A DNA stretch of 64,000 bases, taken from the NCBI RefSeq assembly GCF_001411555.2, contig NC_049903.1, positions 33,972,145 to 34,036,144 on the forward strand. Direction: 5' to 3'. This document shows positions 22,126 to 34,699 of the stretch, piece by piece (position 1 is the first letter of the stretch; each line of letters begins with the position of its first letter). This stretch comes from Juglans regia. Its lineage: Eukaryota > Streptophyta > Magnoliopsida > Fagales > Juglandaceae. Made by a program: the position numbers and the translations under genes. The notes below the pieces were generated by a model. It saw only the letters and a program-made list of their open reading frames with translations, did no database searches and had not been told where the DNA came from.

Positions 22126-23112
22126 CTCTTATAAGTAAACAACATTGATCATGGTTGCGATTACATCAAGGTTTATTTCTTCTCAGAATTCCTCCGCAAT
22201 TGGGTGTGCTTGAACAAGATGGTAGTGTCCAGCACGTGTAGCACGAGCAAATCTTACTAAGCTTGAGGTCAAGATGTTGGATTATTAAACGCACTTTGTT
22301 CGAAGCTGTAATAAACAAAGGGCATGCAGTACGTACTTTCCGTACATCGATCTAATTGTGTATGCCTTTGAAGGCATCAGCTCTCATTTCATTGATGGAT
22401 TAGTTTATGTACTGAAATTATTTCCGGGGTTACCTAAATCTAATGAAGGACAAAATCATGAATCCTGTTTTATATTAAGATCTTGTAGAATTCTCTGCCT
22501 CTGGTGTTTCAGTAAATTTCGGGAATGGAAATAAATTATAGGACATTTAATATTATCAGTATATATATGCTAAAAGACTTACTCGGTGTATTTATATATC
22601 TCTAAAATCCACCATGTGAGTTCAAAGAGAGAACTTATACTTTAAGAGAACAAAAGAAAAAATTGAAAACAGGAAAAATATATAATTAGAACTAGGTCGA
22701 GGACGATCGAGGTTTGCTCATGGTGGAGATGGAATAGTACTAGTGCTAGCTCCAGCCGGCTTATGTTCCGAGAATGATACGAAATCATCGAGGTGGGTCT
22801 TTCATTTGAGATTTGAATTATTCCAAATTTGGCCACATTTTGATTAATTAGCTTCGTGTATCTTACATTTTCAACCTCATGAAGAAGAAGGACGAGCTTT
22901 GTTGATAAATTACATGGCTTTGGTACATGTTTGAAAGACAAAATTGTTATTTTCAGAAAACCCACCTATATATTATATATATATCACCATGCATTTCAGA
23001 CAAAACAGAAGACAACCTAAAGCTTAATTAATATGAAAGACGCAGAGAGAATCTATAGGCAGCATGCACCTACATCCCTCTCCTCCCTTTGAAAGCTAGG
23101 CTTTTTTAATTC
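22126..23112. other. No gene recognised; 3' flank of the DUF688 gene
   Basis: AT-rich intergenic sequence. The right end (about 23000-23112) is the probable 3' untranslated region of the minus-strand gene at 23113. Confidence 0.4.
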
Positions 23113-23700
23113 TCACATCCGGTAGCTAGCAGCCTCGAAGCGCAGCACCCTACCTATGCCAAAACACAATGTTGAAGTTGGTGAACCAGGGGCTCCTTCT
23201 TGATGTTCATCATCTTCCCTGGAATCAAAGGATGAACTTTGGCTTAAAACTCGCTTCATTCCATGAAACTTTGCATAAGTAATTGGAGCAGATAATGATG
23301 AATCTGATGGTGACGACCATGTTGATGAGATTGATCCTGAAGAGGGCGACGGAGACACTGTGGTAGTACCCTTTTTAAGACTGATTTTTGGGAATAAAGC
23401 ATGTAAGAGATTGGATCTTGAGCGGTTCTTGATGGGTTTTTTGCTAGAATTGGAATAATAGGAGGGAGGAGGAGTAAGAGGTGGTACTAGAGTAGTGTGA
23501 GAAAAGGTATGTTTAGGAGTTCCAGGCCGAGACTCCCACATGAATGGAACAGCACCGGATACTCCCCCATAATACGGTACCCTGAGAGAAGGGTTAGCGG
23601 CAGAGCTCTCTTTGGATAAAAGCCTAGAGAAGAACTTGTCATCTTCCTCAATTTGAAGCTGGGACTTCTGGGGAAGCTCAGAGCTACCAGTACTGTACAT
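23113..23700 (-). CDS. DUF688 family protein, intronless, 195 aa
   Basis: Single uninterrupted frame from ATG (23698-23700) to a stop at 23113. Residues 51-63 read VPFMWESRPGTPK, the signature of the plant-specific DUF688 family, preceded by a YYGG segment and followed by a proline-rich LVPPLTPPPSYY stretch. The rest is Ser-rich and low in complexity (SPSPSSGSISSTWSSPSDSS), with a basic segment KNRSRSNLLHALFPKISLKK. No signal peptide or membrane segment. Members of 180-400 aa are typical, so the length is normal for the short type. The family has no established biochemical role. A long (TA)n tract lies about 140 bp upstream. The gene stands alone on the minus strand between repeat-rich flanks. 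Confidence 0.85.
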   Translation of the reverse strand: MYSTGSSELPQKSQLQIEEDDKFFSRLLSKESSAANPSLRVPYYGGVSGAVPFMWESRPGTPKHTFSHTTLVPPLTPPPSYYSNSSKKPIKNRSRSNLLHALFPKISLKKGTTTVSPSPSSGSISSTWSSPSDSSLSAPITYAKFHGMKRVLSQSSSFDSREDDEHQEGAPGSPTSTLCFGIGRVLRFEAASYRM

Positions 23701-23837
23701 TTGAGATTGTGGGGGTTACTTACAAAGAAATGAAGGATATATGCAGATGGGAGATGGGAGATGGGAGACTCTGATTACCTTGGTTCAGCCTACCATACTT
23801 TTGGATTATGAAAGACTATCCCACAATGAAGTCACAG

Positions 23838-23840
<3 letters not shown>

Positions 23841-23874
<34 letters not shown>

Positions 23875-23892
23875 AATATATATATATATATA
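23841..23892. repeat. (TA)n microsatellite upstream of the DUF688 gene
   Basis: About 50 bp of TA repeats with two interruptions, 140-190 bp upstream of the ATG. It could act as the TATA region of that gene or simply be a microsatellite. Confidence 0.85.
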
Positions 23893-25362
23893 ATAACTTC
23901 CACTTAATGACAAGTCTTGATGAATATTTTGATCTCTACTCAATTCGACCATATTTTCCAATGTATTTTACAAATTAAATTGATCAATTTCAACCAGAAT
24001 CCCGGCTGAAATCAATGAGCTAGAAACTATTCCCGAGAAAAGAAAATAAAGAAGGAATTAATAAGAACGTGGGATTGCCATTAAATTTGATATATATTGA
24101 TCAAGCTGATTTTTTATCCTTAAGATGATCATGTGCCAAAACTTTGTCTTTTATCTTTTTCATATGCTAGCTTGTACGAATCTAGATTCATACACAAAGC
24201 TCCACCTTAACCGTGAAAGATAGTCCTCTTATGGGGTCTACCAAAATTTAATGGATTTGTTTATATATAATATATTGCTATACCTCACATGCATCTTGGA
24301 GGAACTTAAACGTACCATTCATAACAAACAATATTACTATATATGGTCATAACAGTGACCGTCTGATGCCGATCTGAAAAAACGATCTTACTACTGCATA
24401 TATGCAATTGCAGGCTTTAGAAAGAATAAACAAACCCATGCCATGGTGGTTATCATGGCCGGATGGGTCTGAACAGCATTTAAACTAGTGGGGAAGGTGA
24501 CCTACCGGTGGTCCTCCTCTCTCTATGATGTATGTTCTCGAGATGGCAGTTCCATACGTACGCTCGTTAAAGTATATGCAGGGTGACCATTCGCATTATA
24601 TGCACGTGTGTATGCCCACAGCCATACACGTGTCTGATATATATCTAATTCATGTAGAAGATCATCGAATAATATTGTTATTTTCTTCTCCAATTTATTT
24701 TATATATAAACCATAATTATAGTAGTTTGAAATTACTTTGAGGATAAGACAACAAGGTGGCATAAATAATCTAAGCATTCGGCCAATGGCCTTTCATGAC
24801 TAGTAGAAGTCATCATGCATGACGGCCCAGCTCTCGCTCCTTAATCCCATCCAACATGTATCATGCTACCATTAATTATAATTAAGGAATTGTTCGAAGT
24901 GTCAAAGGTACTGATCAGACTTGGACGACGCCGCATTAATTTATCCTACAATTGTCCCCAAACATCTTTCAATAATTGATCCACTTTCGATCAGAATCAG
25001 AACGTGCTCACATGATGTCGTGGAATCACCAAACCCGCTTGCACATTTTCTTCCTAGCTAGCTTTCTCCCAAGTTGATATCTTCTATATACTGCAATATT
25101 TTCAAGGGCATATTATTTATATAATATATATATATATATTTTAAGAAGAGAATGGTAGCTTTTTTTTATTGATAATTTTCACTTAATGTGAATAATTACC
25201 TTATACATGAAACAGAAACTTGGGGATGACACCAAAAATCCCAAAATCAAGTTTCTAAAAAAATTATTAAGTTCCAAAAAAGAAGATACACAACATACAT
25301 AGAATTAACTAGATTAGAAACTAAGAAGTGTGAACTAATTAAAGAAGCCTTAATGCCAAAAG
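23893..25362. other. No gene recognised
   Basis: Intergenic DNA without a protein-like frame; several short palindromes and a TA tract near 25120. Confidence 0.35.
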
Positions 25363-25535
25363 AGTAATGCTACATGTAGTCGTGGAATGTGCAAGCGTCG
25401 TGCAGTCGTTTTAAAAAAGAGTGAGATCTACTATTAAAAAATTAATTTTTTTTTCATGTGAGTCTCGTATTTATTTACTTTTTTCAAAGTAATTGCACGG
25501 TACTTACGCACTCACTACTGCAACTATTATTTTCT
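25363..25535. mobile_element. MITE family D, copy 1
   Basis: GAGTAATGCTACATGTAGTC ... AAAGAGTGAGATCTACTATT ... AAGTAATTGCACGGTACTTA ... CTACTGCAACTATTATTTTC. The same order of words occurs at 48213-48380. The two ends are weakly inverted. Confidence 0.5.
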
Positions 25536-27414
25536 TTCCCGTAGCTTTAGAAAAAAGGTGAGACTGCCTGCCAAACCTTTGGTTTCTACGTAAACATGTT
25601 TTATAGTGAAAGGAAAATAGTTCTTAAGCTGTAAAATATCTTCCCACAAATCATGATAATGCCAAGGGGTGAGATTCGCTATATATTAAGCCAATTAATC
25701 ACAAGAAAGAGAATTAGATTCAACTGGGAGCTGCTTAGTTTCACTAAGTTGATAACAAAGAGTTAAAACAGATCTCAGAGCGGATAATTCTGGAAATATA
25801 TTAATATATAGTACCAAAACTCAGAAAATAGGAGAAACTAACAATAATAGAACATGCAGAAGTATGTGAAATGGAGCTGTATCCCACTAACATTAAACGA
25901 TAGGTGAGTATATTCATTTTAACAGTAGATGGGGCATCGATGTTTAGTGATCACAATCTTGAAGTGACATTTAGATGTACATGAATTCGAGTGATTCAGA
26001 AGTTCAATGATATCTGCAACAACTGCTGTGACCCGCCACAAACATGTTTGTTTACGCAAATTCAGCTTTTGTTGCTTTTGATAAGAAACACTCATGCGTA
26101 CACAGAAAGAAAGATGGTGAGTTGACTCCTGTCTGGGGCTTAATTAACGATTGGCCCATTTTGGAAAAATATATTTTCACTTCAACGTCTGAATATTGGA
26201 TCACCATGACACAAAGCTGAGAGAAGAAAATATACAACCCATCTTGATCCAAAATTAGAAACACAAAAGACACTGAACTTCTTATATATTATTGAATGGT
26301 CATGAATTAATAAGTGCTGATATCGAATTTTTCTCTTTCATCTCGAGGGGAGAGTATTCAGGAATAGGGAGGTGCATGTATGAATAATTTCCCGGGACTT
26401 TTAAAATTATTATATAAGTGACATCTAGAAAAATAATGATCTAGCATTTTTCATTATTAATTAATAATCTTTATTAATTGTTGATGCATTTTTCGGTCCA
26501 GGATGGTATTGCCCAACGATATAAGTGTACAACCCTCATTAGAAGCTTGAGCGTTGATGCGATGCTCTTATATTCATCTATGAAAGTAAAGAATAGATAA
26601 AGGGTATGGAATATAAATGAGAGAGATATATAGATTTACATTATTCGACATAAAGAATACATTCACAGGGGTGTTCAAGGGTAAATTGATCACTATACTT
26701 GGTGATTTATATCGTCTCTCATGGCCTCACGAATCTCTTAATATAATAGAGGTTGAAGAAGACCATTTTGCCTTGAGGAAGGGGGTGATCTCTTTGGAGC
26801 CCCCTGAGAGGAAGATAAAAGAAGCCTCTCTCGATGTTCTCCAAGAAGCCTCCCAAGCCGAAGATAGAAGAAGCCCCCAAGAAGCTGATGGTGTCTGTAG
26901 GGAAATCGTCCCCGTTTTGCAAGGCTTGGGTGATTGATTTCTTGTTAGTCTTATGTCTCTTCCCATTTTCCTTTTGTGTGTCTGACTTAACTTTTTTTAC
27001 TTGTCACCTCCTTTAATTTTTTTCTTTTCCTTGTATCTTTGATGATGGTCCTTTTCTAGCTAACAGGCTAGTTATGACTCAACATTTGCATTTTTATGTA
27101 GTACAATGTAACAATTATTACGAAGCTTTGTATAAATGATAAATGAGAGGCAAGGGTTTCTTTTCTTTTAATTTCTTATTTTGATTTGTAATATATATGC
27201 GTTTGAATTATGGAGGCCGCCGATTAGCACTCGTGGATGAAAGCAAGATTCAATGCATATAATTACAGAGTTTGATGCAACGACGTCTTATAAGTAAGTA
27301 CCTAGGGTAGAGTTTTATGCTAGCAGCTTGTATGTCCAATATAATCATGCATGAACAGTATTCATTTTCCAAGAAAATCAACAAAATCCATTGCGTTTGT
27401 CGGCACCGAAGTTT
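25536..27414. other. No gene recognised; probable old repeat 26600-26940
   Basis: The frame at 26617-26937 is open but charged and repetitive, and its start (GATTTACATTATTCGACATA...GGGGTG) resembles the text of an unidentified dispersed plant repeat. I do not annotate a gene here. Confidence 0.35.
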
Positions 27415-27660
27415 TAGCCAAGTAAACATGTAATATTTAAGATATATAGAATATATTCATAATATTCTAGAATATGTACGCATGATAATATGATATGCTC
27501 TATTATATTTAATTTATTGTGTAAATCAATTAGTATATTTGATTTATTATAATATCCTTCTTTCTTAGACCTTATTTATCTATAAATAAGGACTTTAATT
27601 TATTATACAGTTTAATACACAGAAATATAAGTTGTTCTCTCTCAATTTCATATCAGCATA
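27415..27660 (+). mobile_element. Degenerate copia-type LTR remnant
   Basis: Ends with AATACACAGAAATATAAG...TTCTCTCTCAATTTCA followed by TATCAGCATATC, the usual look of a copia LTR terminus running into a worn TGGTATCAGAGC primer site. A candidate polymerase II start region (CTATAAATAAGG, about 27580) lies where a copia LTR has its TATA box. No internal coding sequence follows. Confidence 0.45.
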
Positions 27661-30053
27661 TCATTCTTTCAAAATATACATATAAACATTGTCCCATGAA
27701 AATATGCAAGCAAAAATAAATCAAATTTCGAAGTACCTGATCATATATATATAGTATAAATTAAGTCGCAACGGCATTTTACTCTCTCTTCGAGCGATCC
27801 TTGTTTGTATGCATTTCCATGCAACGTACCAATAATATTGGTCACCTCATGATGTTATGTTAGGTTCAAAGGAGGAAGCCATTGATTTTTCTTTCTTTTA
27901 ACACACCTCAAGTTGCTTAAAGATAAATACATAAAACTTGCTCACTTCGAGGGAAGCATCTCCAATATAAGAGAAAGGAAGAAGATAATAAGAGAAAGAG
28001 AAATAGAATTTGCATTCCTTTCTGGATGGATGAACTCTAGAGCTCTTGGCTCGTATATAAAGAAGATAACCCCTACATGGGCCTAGGCTAACACAACTAA
28101 AAGCATACAAGAAAATAAAACTAAGGGTCTAAGCCCATTAGCTACATTGTAGTCCAAATAGCCTACTAAATCACAATAAAATGAATTGTAAATAGAATTA
28201 AACTGTCCCGAGGTCCACGGCCCAAGCACTTCATTTGTGGACTGTGACACTTTCTTTTCCCAAGCACTTGGGAAGCATCAATAGCGGAGACAACAACTTA
28301 ATTTCTTAATTAGGAAGCACAAATTCCAAAAGAAACAAAATGGAAATAACGGCTTCAAGATACTGCTTAAGTTCTCTTTTATTGTGGTTATCGTAAAATA
28401 ATTATCTTTTTAACTTGGTGGAAGAAAATCTCAAGTCAAAAACCTCAATTTCATCAAGTTATTGGTGCTATCCATTGGTCAAATTGCTTTCAACTATCTA
28501 CTATTGATAAGAAAAATTATACTCATCATCCCTTAAACTATACACCTACTTTTATCTTTTTTTTTTTTTTTTTTTTGACAGGTATGTGGTATAGGGATGA
28601 TGCGTAGAAGAACTCTATGGATAAACCCCCACCATAAGAATATGTACACCGAGTCTAATTTTGTTGAGGCGGTGATTGAAAACTCCAATCCTGCTTCTTT
28701 AACATTCTCAAATAGGGGTAAGTGAATAAAAGTGATTTCTTAGTAAGAAAGAGGGCACTGTGACCTCTTGAAAAGTTAAATGTATAACTAAACTCCTTGC
28801 TTATGGCAACAAATAAAGCTTCCAAGCACTTACATAAAAATAGCAAGAAAATTATAAAAGTCTTAAATTTGTTGCAAAGATTGAGGCGAAGGCATGTCGA
28901 TGAGGGTGTGGTAGTGTCACGCCTCGGACTCGAGGGTGAAACCTTTTAACCTGAAATCCATAATAATGAGAACTTAAATACAATTAATCCTCCAAAATCA
29001 AATGTTTAAAAAATCCTTCCAAAGACAACAAGCTAAACACTGGCAACATTTTTTTTTTTTTTTACTTGGACTAATTCACATATACCCCTAGGCACTTATT
29101 TCACATTGCTCTTCTAATTTTGTCAAGTGTCATCTATTCCAACAGTCACAACTATCAAAGTCAACCAAAGAATATGGAGATAAATGAGTGAGTTATCAAT
29201 AATTTAATAAACAATAAACTTATACTAGTATGTAAACATGAGCCAATTAATGCATAATAAAATATTCTGAAAAATAATAGTGGTATTTATGAAGCATTTC
29301 ATTATAACAATAATGTAGACGAAAGATATTAGGCACACATATATTGAAATAACATGAAAAATAGAAACATATGTCATGTTTATCCATGTGGTAAGGTTGT
29401 GCATCTATACAACTAGCTAAGTAAAACATAAACCATTTTGTCTCCAAAGCGAGTACACTTAGAACAAATGCCACAATTTTACACCCATTGTATGTGTGCA
29501 TGGCGAGCAGTGCAGTAGGGGTATGAGGGCTTGGTGCGTTGGACCTTTGTGGTGCAAGGGCCTAGCAAGGGTGGCCGTTGTGACACCGAGGTGCAAAGAG
29601 AGAGAGAGAGATGGATGTAACAGCATGCTTGGTGTGGTGGCTCACGGTCTCTGTGTGGGAGAAAGGGGGCGATGGAGATGTGAGGGAGAGAGTATTGGGC
29701 TAGGAGGAAGAAGAAGGATGGGGTTTCTGGGTAAGTGCTAAAAAGATGTCGTTTTGACTTCAGTTTTTTTGGGACTGGGTTTCGAACTAATTTGGGCCTG
29801 GTGCTTCTAAACGGGCGGGGTCATGATAAGTAGTCTAAGGGAGGTGAAATAGCAATGTTGTAAACCACGTTATTCCTTCGTCACAAGTGAGAATTTTTAA
29901 TAAAATTGAGATGAAATTATTATTAGACATGTGACTTCTGGCTCTTTTATTAAAAAAAAAAAATACCATTCATTTAGAACGGCTGGTTTGGATGTAATGA
30001 CTACAATCTATATATGTATTTATTTTACAAATGTATACATAAAATGAAATTTA
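27661..30053. other. No gene recognised; possible LTR-type DNA 28905-29850
   Basis: Mostly AT-rich. 28905-28945 (GTGTCACGCCTCGGACTCGA) looks like an LTR-retrotransposon start, and the G-rich block 29496-29760 may belong to the same element, but no coding domain supports this. 28559-28577 is an uninterrupted T run. Confidence 0.3.
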
Positions 30054-30200
30054 AGGTGTCATTTAGATACATAAATTATATCATCATATTTGATCATTAT
30101 AATTTTTTTAAATTTTTATATAAAATATAATAAATAATTTAATTTTTTAAAATTTTAAAATAATAATAATATTAAAAAATATTTTATTTAAATAATTTAA
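30054..30200. mobile_element. Tourist-like MITE, family A, truncated
   Basis: Preceded by TTA (30051-30053), begins AGGTGTCATTTAGATAC and carries TATAAAATATAATAAATAAT; the right terminus is lost. Confidence 0.55.
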
Positions 30201-30744
30201 AATCAGCTAGTCTCAATATCAGTAACGTAAAAACAAGGCATGCTATGATCCAAACGCGCGCATTTTGATGCGAGATTTTTCGACAATGTCAATCATAGAA
30301 AGTTAGAAACTAGTCGGTAATTACGGTGATACCACCTTCTTAACGCGCTTTCATGATGCCCTTTGAGGAACCACAGACAGAAGGCCGTTAGACTCTCATA
30401 ATTGGCCGTTGTAACTTCAAACATCAATGCACACCTTTCTCTTTTTCTCTCTTTCCCATTAGGGGCCAAATAGTTGGCACTATTTTCCGCCCTTATCCGT
30501 TCAACTATCCCGTAAATTACACCAACATCACGGTCTTTCCCGGGAATTCGCACAGAATGGAAAACCCAACGTGCACTAGAGTTCTATTTCCCTCCCTTCC
30601 TCAGGTCTCTGTGCAGCGCTCTTTCTCTCTCTCTCTTTCATTCTCATTCTACTAAACACCATAATCACCATTCAATTGTATCCCACAAACAAGTGCTAGG
30701 GTTCTGTTTTCGCCCAAATTCTGTCGTTTTTTCTTCGGACACCA

Positions 30745-30987
30745 ATGGCTGTAACCCAAGGAACAACGGGTGGTTTGAAAACTGAACCAGAATCTACCGC
30801 TACAATCTCAGATTCGGGTATGACAGGTGGAGCAACGGTGTGTGCGAGCGGCAATGTGAAGAACGAGGGCAGTTTCGGATCTCAGATCGATACTTCGGCT
30901 CCGTTTGAGTCCGTGAAGGAGGCAGTGAGTCGATTCGGTGGACTCGGTTATTGGAAACCCCACAACAAGAGGCTGGCCGAACCCGAG

Positions 30988-31038
<51 letters not shown>

Positions 31039-33501
31039 TTATATATAGAATATCTATATATATATATATATATATCCTTTTCTTTTAATTTCTTGCTTTT
31101 TTGTATATAACAAAGAGTGGGTTTTTAATTTTGACCTGAAAATAAAAGGTTAGAATATTTGATCTGTTCTTCAAGTTTATTTCTCATCCTCAGAGTAAAA
31201 GCAGAGTCGTGAAGTTTATACTCTATAGATTATATAGTTTAAATCCTCTTGTTGTCGTCAAGTCATATGCTGCGTGACAATTGTCATAGGCGTATGAATA
31301 GAGTGCTCCGTCAGCTGTCAAAGCTTACCATGAATGTGTTTTCTATGGCGACTGTGATCCATAGGATGACCTTCTTATGTTTTGAAAACGGTTCTACTTT
31401 GCTAAATCATCTGACAGTAATTAATCTCAATGTGACAGAAAGATTGTAATGTTCACAGGCAGACTGTTAAAAGGGCAACTTTTAGCACCCCAATGTAGTC
31501 CACATTTTGTGCACATCGTTCTTGAGCCTGGTATAATCGATCTAAACTTCCTTTTTTTAAACATCAATGTGGCTGTTTTAGAGTTCATCTCAGCCATTGT
31601 TTTCAGGATGGGTCTTGGTCAGTTGCTCTGCCTGAAATGTATTACATAGAAAGTAAATACGAATTGGGCATCCGTGTTTAAAAAGTTTTATCATGTTATG
31701 GTTAATGTTGCTTATTAAATGCATTGTTGCATTGTGGGCTCACTTACACATCACATGCCCGCCATTTGTGTCTCCTCAATTGGAATGATCCCACCGAGAA
31801 TCGTGCCTCCAAAGGAGGTGCGTGTTTTTCCCTTACACATTTGGAGTTTCTGATTCTGCGGCTCTCTGAGCTCTTCGTTGCCAAAATTATCGTGGAGGTT
31901 TCCCTTTGACATTTGTAGGCATGATACCTCATTTATTTGCATCTGTCTGGTTAATGATACTTGATTGTTTTGTAACAAGTTTTCTCTATTGGCAGCATCG
32001 GATGGAGGAGGTTGACGTTACAAAACCAGAGGAACAGTCAGCACAGATGGACAAAGACCTGATCGTAAAAGAGAGGAAAACACTGGAGGTCTTGAAAGAA
32101 CTGGAGTCCACCAAAGCAAGTGTTGAAGAATTGAAATCAAGGTTACAAAAAGAAGCATCTGGATTTAGTTTGACCCTTGAGACAAATATGGATGATAAGA
32201 ACATGACTCATAAGGTGAAAAAGGAAGATAAGGGAAACCATGTGAATCCAAATTCAGTGGAAGGTTTGAGCTCATGCCCTTGTTCAGCTCCAGGTTTAAT
32301 CTTGTTGGAACTCAAACAAGCTAAGTTGAACCTCAACAGGACCACTAATGATCTTTCTGAGATTAGAGCTTCTGTTAAATCCTTTAACAAGAAATTAGAC
32401 AAGGAAAGGATCTCACTCGGAAAAACTCATGAGAGGTTAACTCTAAGTTCTTCAAAAGTATCCTCTCTTGGGGAAGAGCTAAACCAAACAAGACTAAAGC
32501 TACAGTCGGTAAAAGATTCTGAAATTAAAGTTGGTTCTGATCATGCGTTAGATATTTCGGAGGAGCTCCAAAGACTGAGTTCCGAAGCAGAACAATTCAA
32601 AAAAGTGGGAGAAGCTGCAAAGTTAGAAGTTCTGAGAGCAATGTCCGAGATTGAACACACAAAAAATAAGATAAAAACAGCTGAAATCAGGTTGGTTGCA
32701 GTCCGAAAAATGAAGGAAGCAGCTAGAGCGGCAGAAGCTGTTGCTCTTGAAGATATCAAGGCTCTATCGAACCATGTGACCCCGTCTAGAAACCATTTGC
32801 AAAATCCTGACAGAGTAACTCTTTCGTTCAAAGAGTACTTTTCTCTGACCAGCGAAGCTCAGCAGGCTGAGGAACTTTCTAAGAGGCGAGTAATAGATGC
32901 TATGCTTCAAGTTGATGAAGCAAATGTATCTAGAATGGAGATCTTAAAAAGGGTGGAAGAAGCTACAAAGGAAGTTAAAATTAGTAAGGTGGCATTGGAA
33001 GAAGCTCTGAACAGAGTGGAAGCTGCAAACAGGGAGAAGCTAGCAGTTGAGGAGGCTCTTCGCAAATGGATACGCGAGCATGGCCAGAGAAGACGTTCTG
33101 TCCACAACTCTACCAAGTTTAAGAACTCTTGCCCGTCCCTCCATCGAAGAGAGTCCCACCTACTTCACTTGAACGGGCTGAATTTGGCTAGTGATGGTTC
33201 CACACCTGTATTGAAGCCAACACTATCAATAGGAAAAATACTAAGCATGAAGCTGCTTATGCAAGAGGAGTTTGAATCAGGGATGCTGGCACAGAGAAGC
33301 TCCGTGAAGCGAAAGGTATCACTGGGTGAGATGCTTAGTAAACAATACAGTGATCAACCTTCCTTTCGGAAGGCTCAGAGGGAGGAGAGTGGTCGGAAGC
33401 AGTTGTCTGCAAAGAGAAAGCAGTCTGGATTTGCTAGGTTCTCCCTACTTTTGGCAAAGCAAAGCAAGAAAAAGAAGAGGCCAACTCCAGACTTGAGGTA
33501 A
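30745..33501 (+). CDS. WEB family (DUF827) coiled-coil protein, 582 aa, two exons
   Basis: Exon 1 is 30745-30987 (81 codons, phase 0, donor GAG|GTTCTC) and exon 2 is 31996-33501 (acceptor TTGGCAG, stop TAA). The joined protein has FESVKEAVSRFGGLGYWKP at residues 52-70, the conserved N-terminal motif of WEAK CHLOROPLAST MOVEMENT UNDER BLUE LIGHT (WEB1/PMI2) family proteins, then long heptad coiled coil (about 85-375, for example LKELESTKASVEELKSRLQK), the FKEYFSLTSEAQQAEELSKR segment, and a basic Ser/Lys-rich tail ending in KQSKKKKRPTPDLR. WEB1/PMI2 relatives act in light-driven chloroplast movement through actin; a role for this member is inference. A pyrimidine-rich leader (30590-30740) precedes the ATG. 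Intron 1 starts with a (CT)n(TA)n tract. Convergent with the P-loop gene 592 bp downstream. Confidence 0.9.
30988..31076. repeat. (CT)n-(TA)n tract at the 5' end of WEB intron 1
   Basis: GTT then about 17 CT units and about 50 bp of TA-rich repeats begin at the splice donor itself, so the tract length directly borders the 5' splice site. Confidence 0.9.
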
Positions 33502-33534
33502 CGCAGTAAGTTAATCAAGATCCCAATTACTTGT

Positions 33535-33567
<33 letters not shown>

Positions 33568-34093
33568 CTTCAAGATCTCAATCAAGCACCGACTTAAAAT
33601 TTATTTTTTCAGTCCCCTTCTTTTCGTTCTGAAGTGCGTTCCTGGTTTAAAATTATGTATGATTGTGGTTCAATATTGGGTATCTCGGCCTGTAATTTGG
33701 TATTTCCATCCTGCTTGTGCTGGTTGTAAAGCTGTTCGTTATTTTTACATAATCCTTGACTTTCTTTTATGGCGAGTAAAAAGGTCATATTTGCGTATTT
33801 GGCCTTGTTTTATGCTGCGTCCCATTTCTTATAATGCGGAGAAAAGTATGTTCCAAGTTGGACTTATGTTGCTCAAGCAAAAAAAAGTCATGTCGTTGCT
33901 GATGTGATTGCAATTGCAGCAAAAGCTTCGAACTTCATTTCCAATTCCACAACATTTGTTACAAAATGAACAAAGTACGAGATTTTAGATTTTCCCAAGG
34001 AAGAAGAAGAAGAAAAAGAAACAAACCATGCATATGGCAATGTTAGATTTTTGTTTTTAACCCCACCTTGTGTATCTCTATCCAAGGCATACC
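33502..34093. other. Convergent 3' flanks of the WEB and P-loop genes
   Basis: Contains the probable 3' untranslated regions of both genes and a (TA)n run at about 33540-33568. No further gene seen. Confidence 0.5.
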
Positions 34094-34699
34094 TCACAAT
34101 TCACGTTCAGCTTGAGCGCCGATGAACTCGACCACACTCGAAACAAGCTCCCCAACCTCAACAGGCGCCGTCGTATCGACCACCAATCTTGGGACATCGC
34201 CAATATCGTAATCCGTACAGCCAGCGTAGCCTTCCAACAGCCTCTCGATATCCCGCCACGTGGCTGGCTTGTGCCAGCTGGCAGTTCCATCAACAGAGGC
34301 GCCGCGCCGCTCGAGTCTCCTCCTCCACTCTTCTTCGTCAGTGGGCTTGCACTCGACGATGAAGACGCTGGCCCGAGAAGAATCAGCGAGCTGGACAAGG
34401 CGGTCGAGGTGGGATTTACGGGAGAGAGGGGAGTCGACGATGACGCTGATGCCGATTCGGAGCTGGGTGGAGGCGAAACGGTAGATGACGTCGTAGGAGA
34501 GGTCGTTGAGTAGGTTGGAAGCGGCGGTGGACGAAAGATGGAGGAGAGAGCGTTGGAGAGGTAAGGTGGAGTCACGGACGTCGTCTTTGTCAACGAGAGG
34601 AATTCTGAGAGATGAGGCTAAAGATTGGGCTAAAGTGCTCTTTCCGGTGCCGGGATGTCCTTTCATTAGTATTATCATTTTCTTCTCTTCGTTTGCCAT
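34094..34699 (-). CDS. P-loop NTPase, kinase-like (AAA_33 type), intronless, 201 aa
   Basis: Continuous frame from ATG (34697-34699) to TAA. Residues 14-22 are GHPGTGKST, a Walker A loop, within MIILMKGHPGTGKSTLAQSL. Next comes IPLVDKDDVRDSTLPLQ, which resembles the substrate-side segment of small-molecule kinases, then YRFASTQLRIGISVIVDSPL, whose VIVDSP is the probable Walker B strand, and RASVFIVECKPTDEEEWRRRLERR, a lid-like Arg-rich helix. The size and order fit the plant group of about 200-aa uncharacterised P-loop kinases. The substrate is unknown. No targeting peptide is evident. High GC for the window (about 55-60% by eye), typical of an intronless plant gene. Convergent with the WEB gene. 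Confidence 0.85.
   Translation of the reverse strand: MANEEKKMIILMKGHPGTGKSTLAQSLASSLRIPLVDKDDVRDSTLPLQRSLLHLSSTAASNLLNDLSYDVIYRFASTQLRIGISVIVDSPLSRKSHLDRLVQLADSSRASVFIVECKPTDEEEWRRRLERRGASVDGTASWHKPATWRDIERLLEGYAGCTDYDIGDVPRLVVDTTAPVEVGELVSSVVEFIGAQAEREL

Noticed and set aside
26617..26937. 106-codon frame with charged repeats
   Set aside because: Looks like part of an old dispersed repeat; three frames are open at once and none resembles a protein family.
29496..29741. 81-codon Gly/Arg/Trp-rich frame
   Set aside because: Composition follows from a G-rich, purine-rich tract; probably LTR-type DNA, not a gene.
34070..34513. 147-codon plus-strand frame
   Set aside because: Antisense shadow of the P-loop kinase-like gene, which has the clear Walker A motif.
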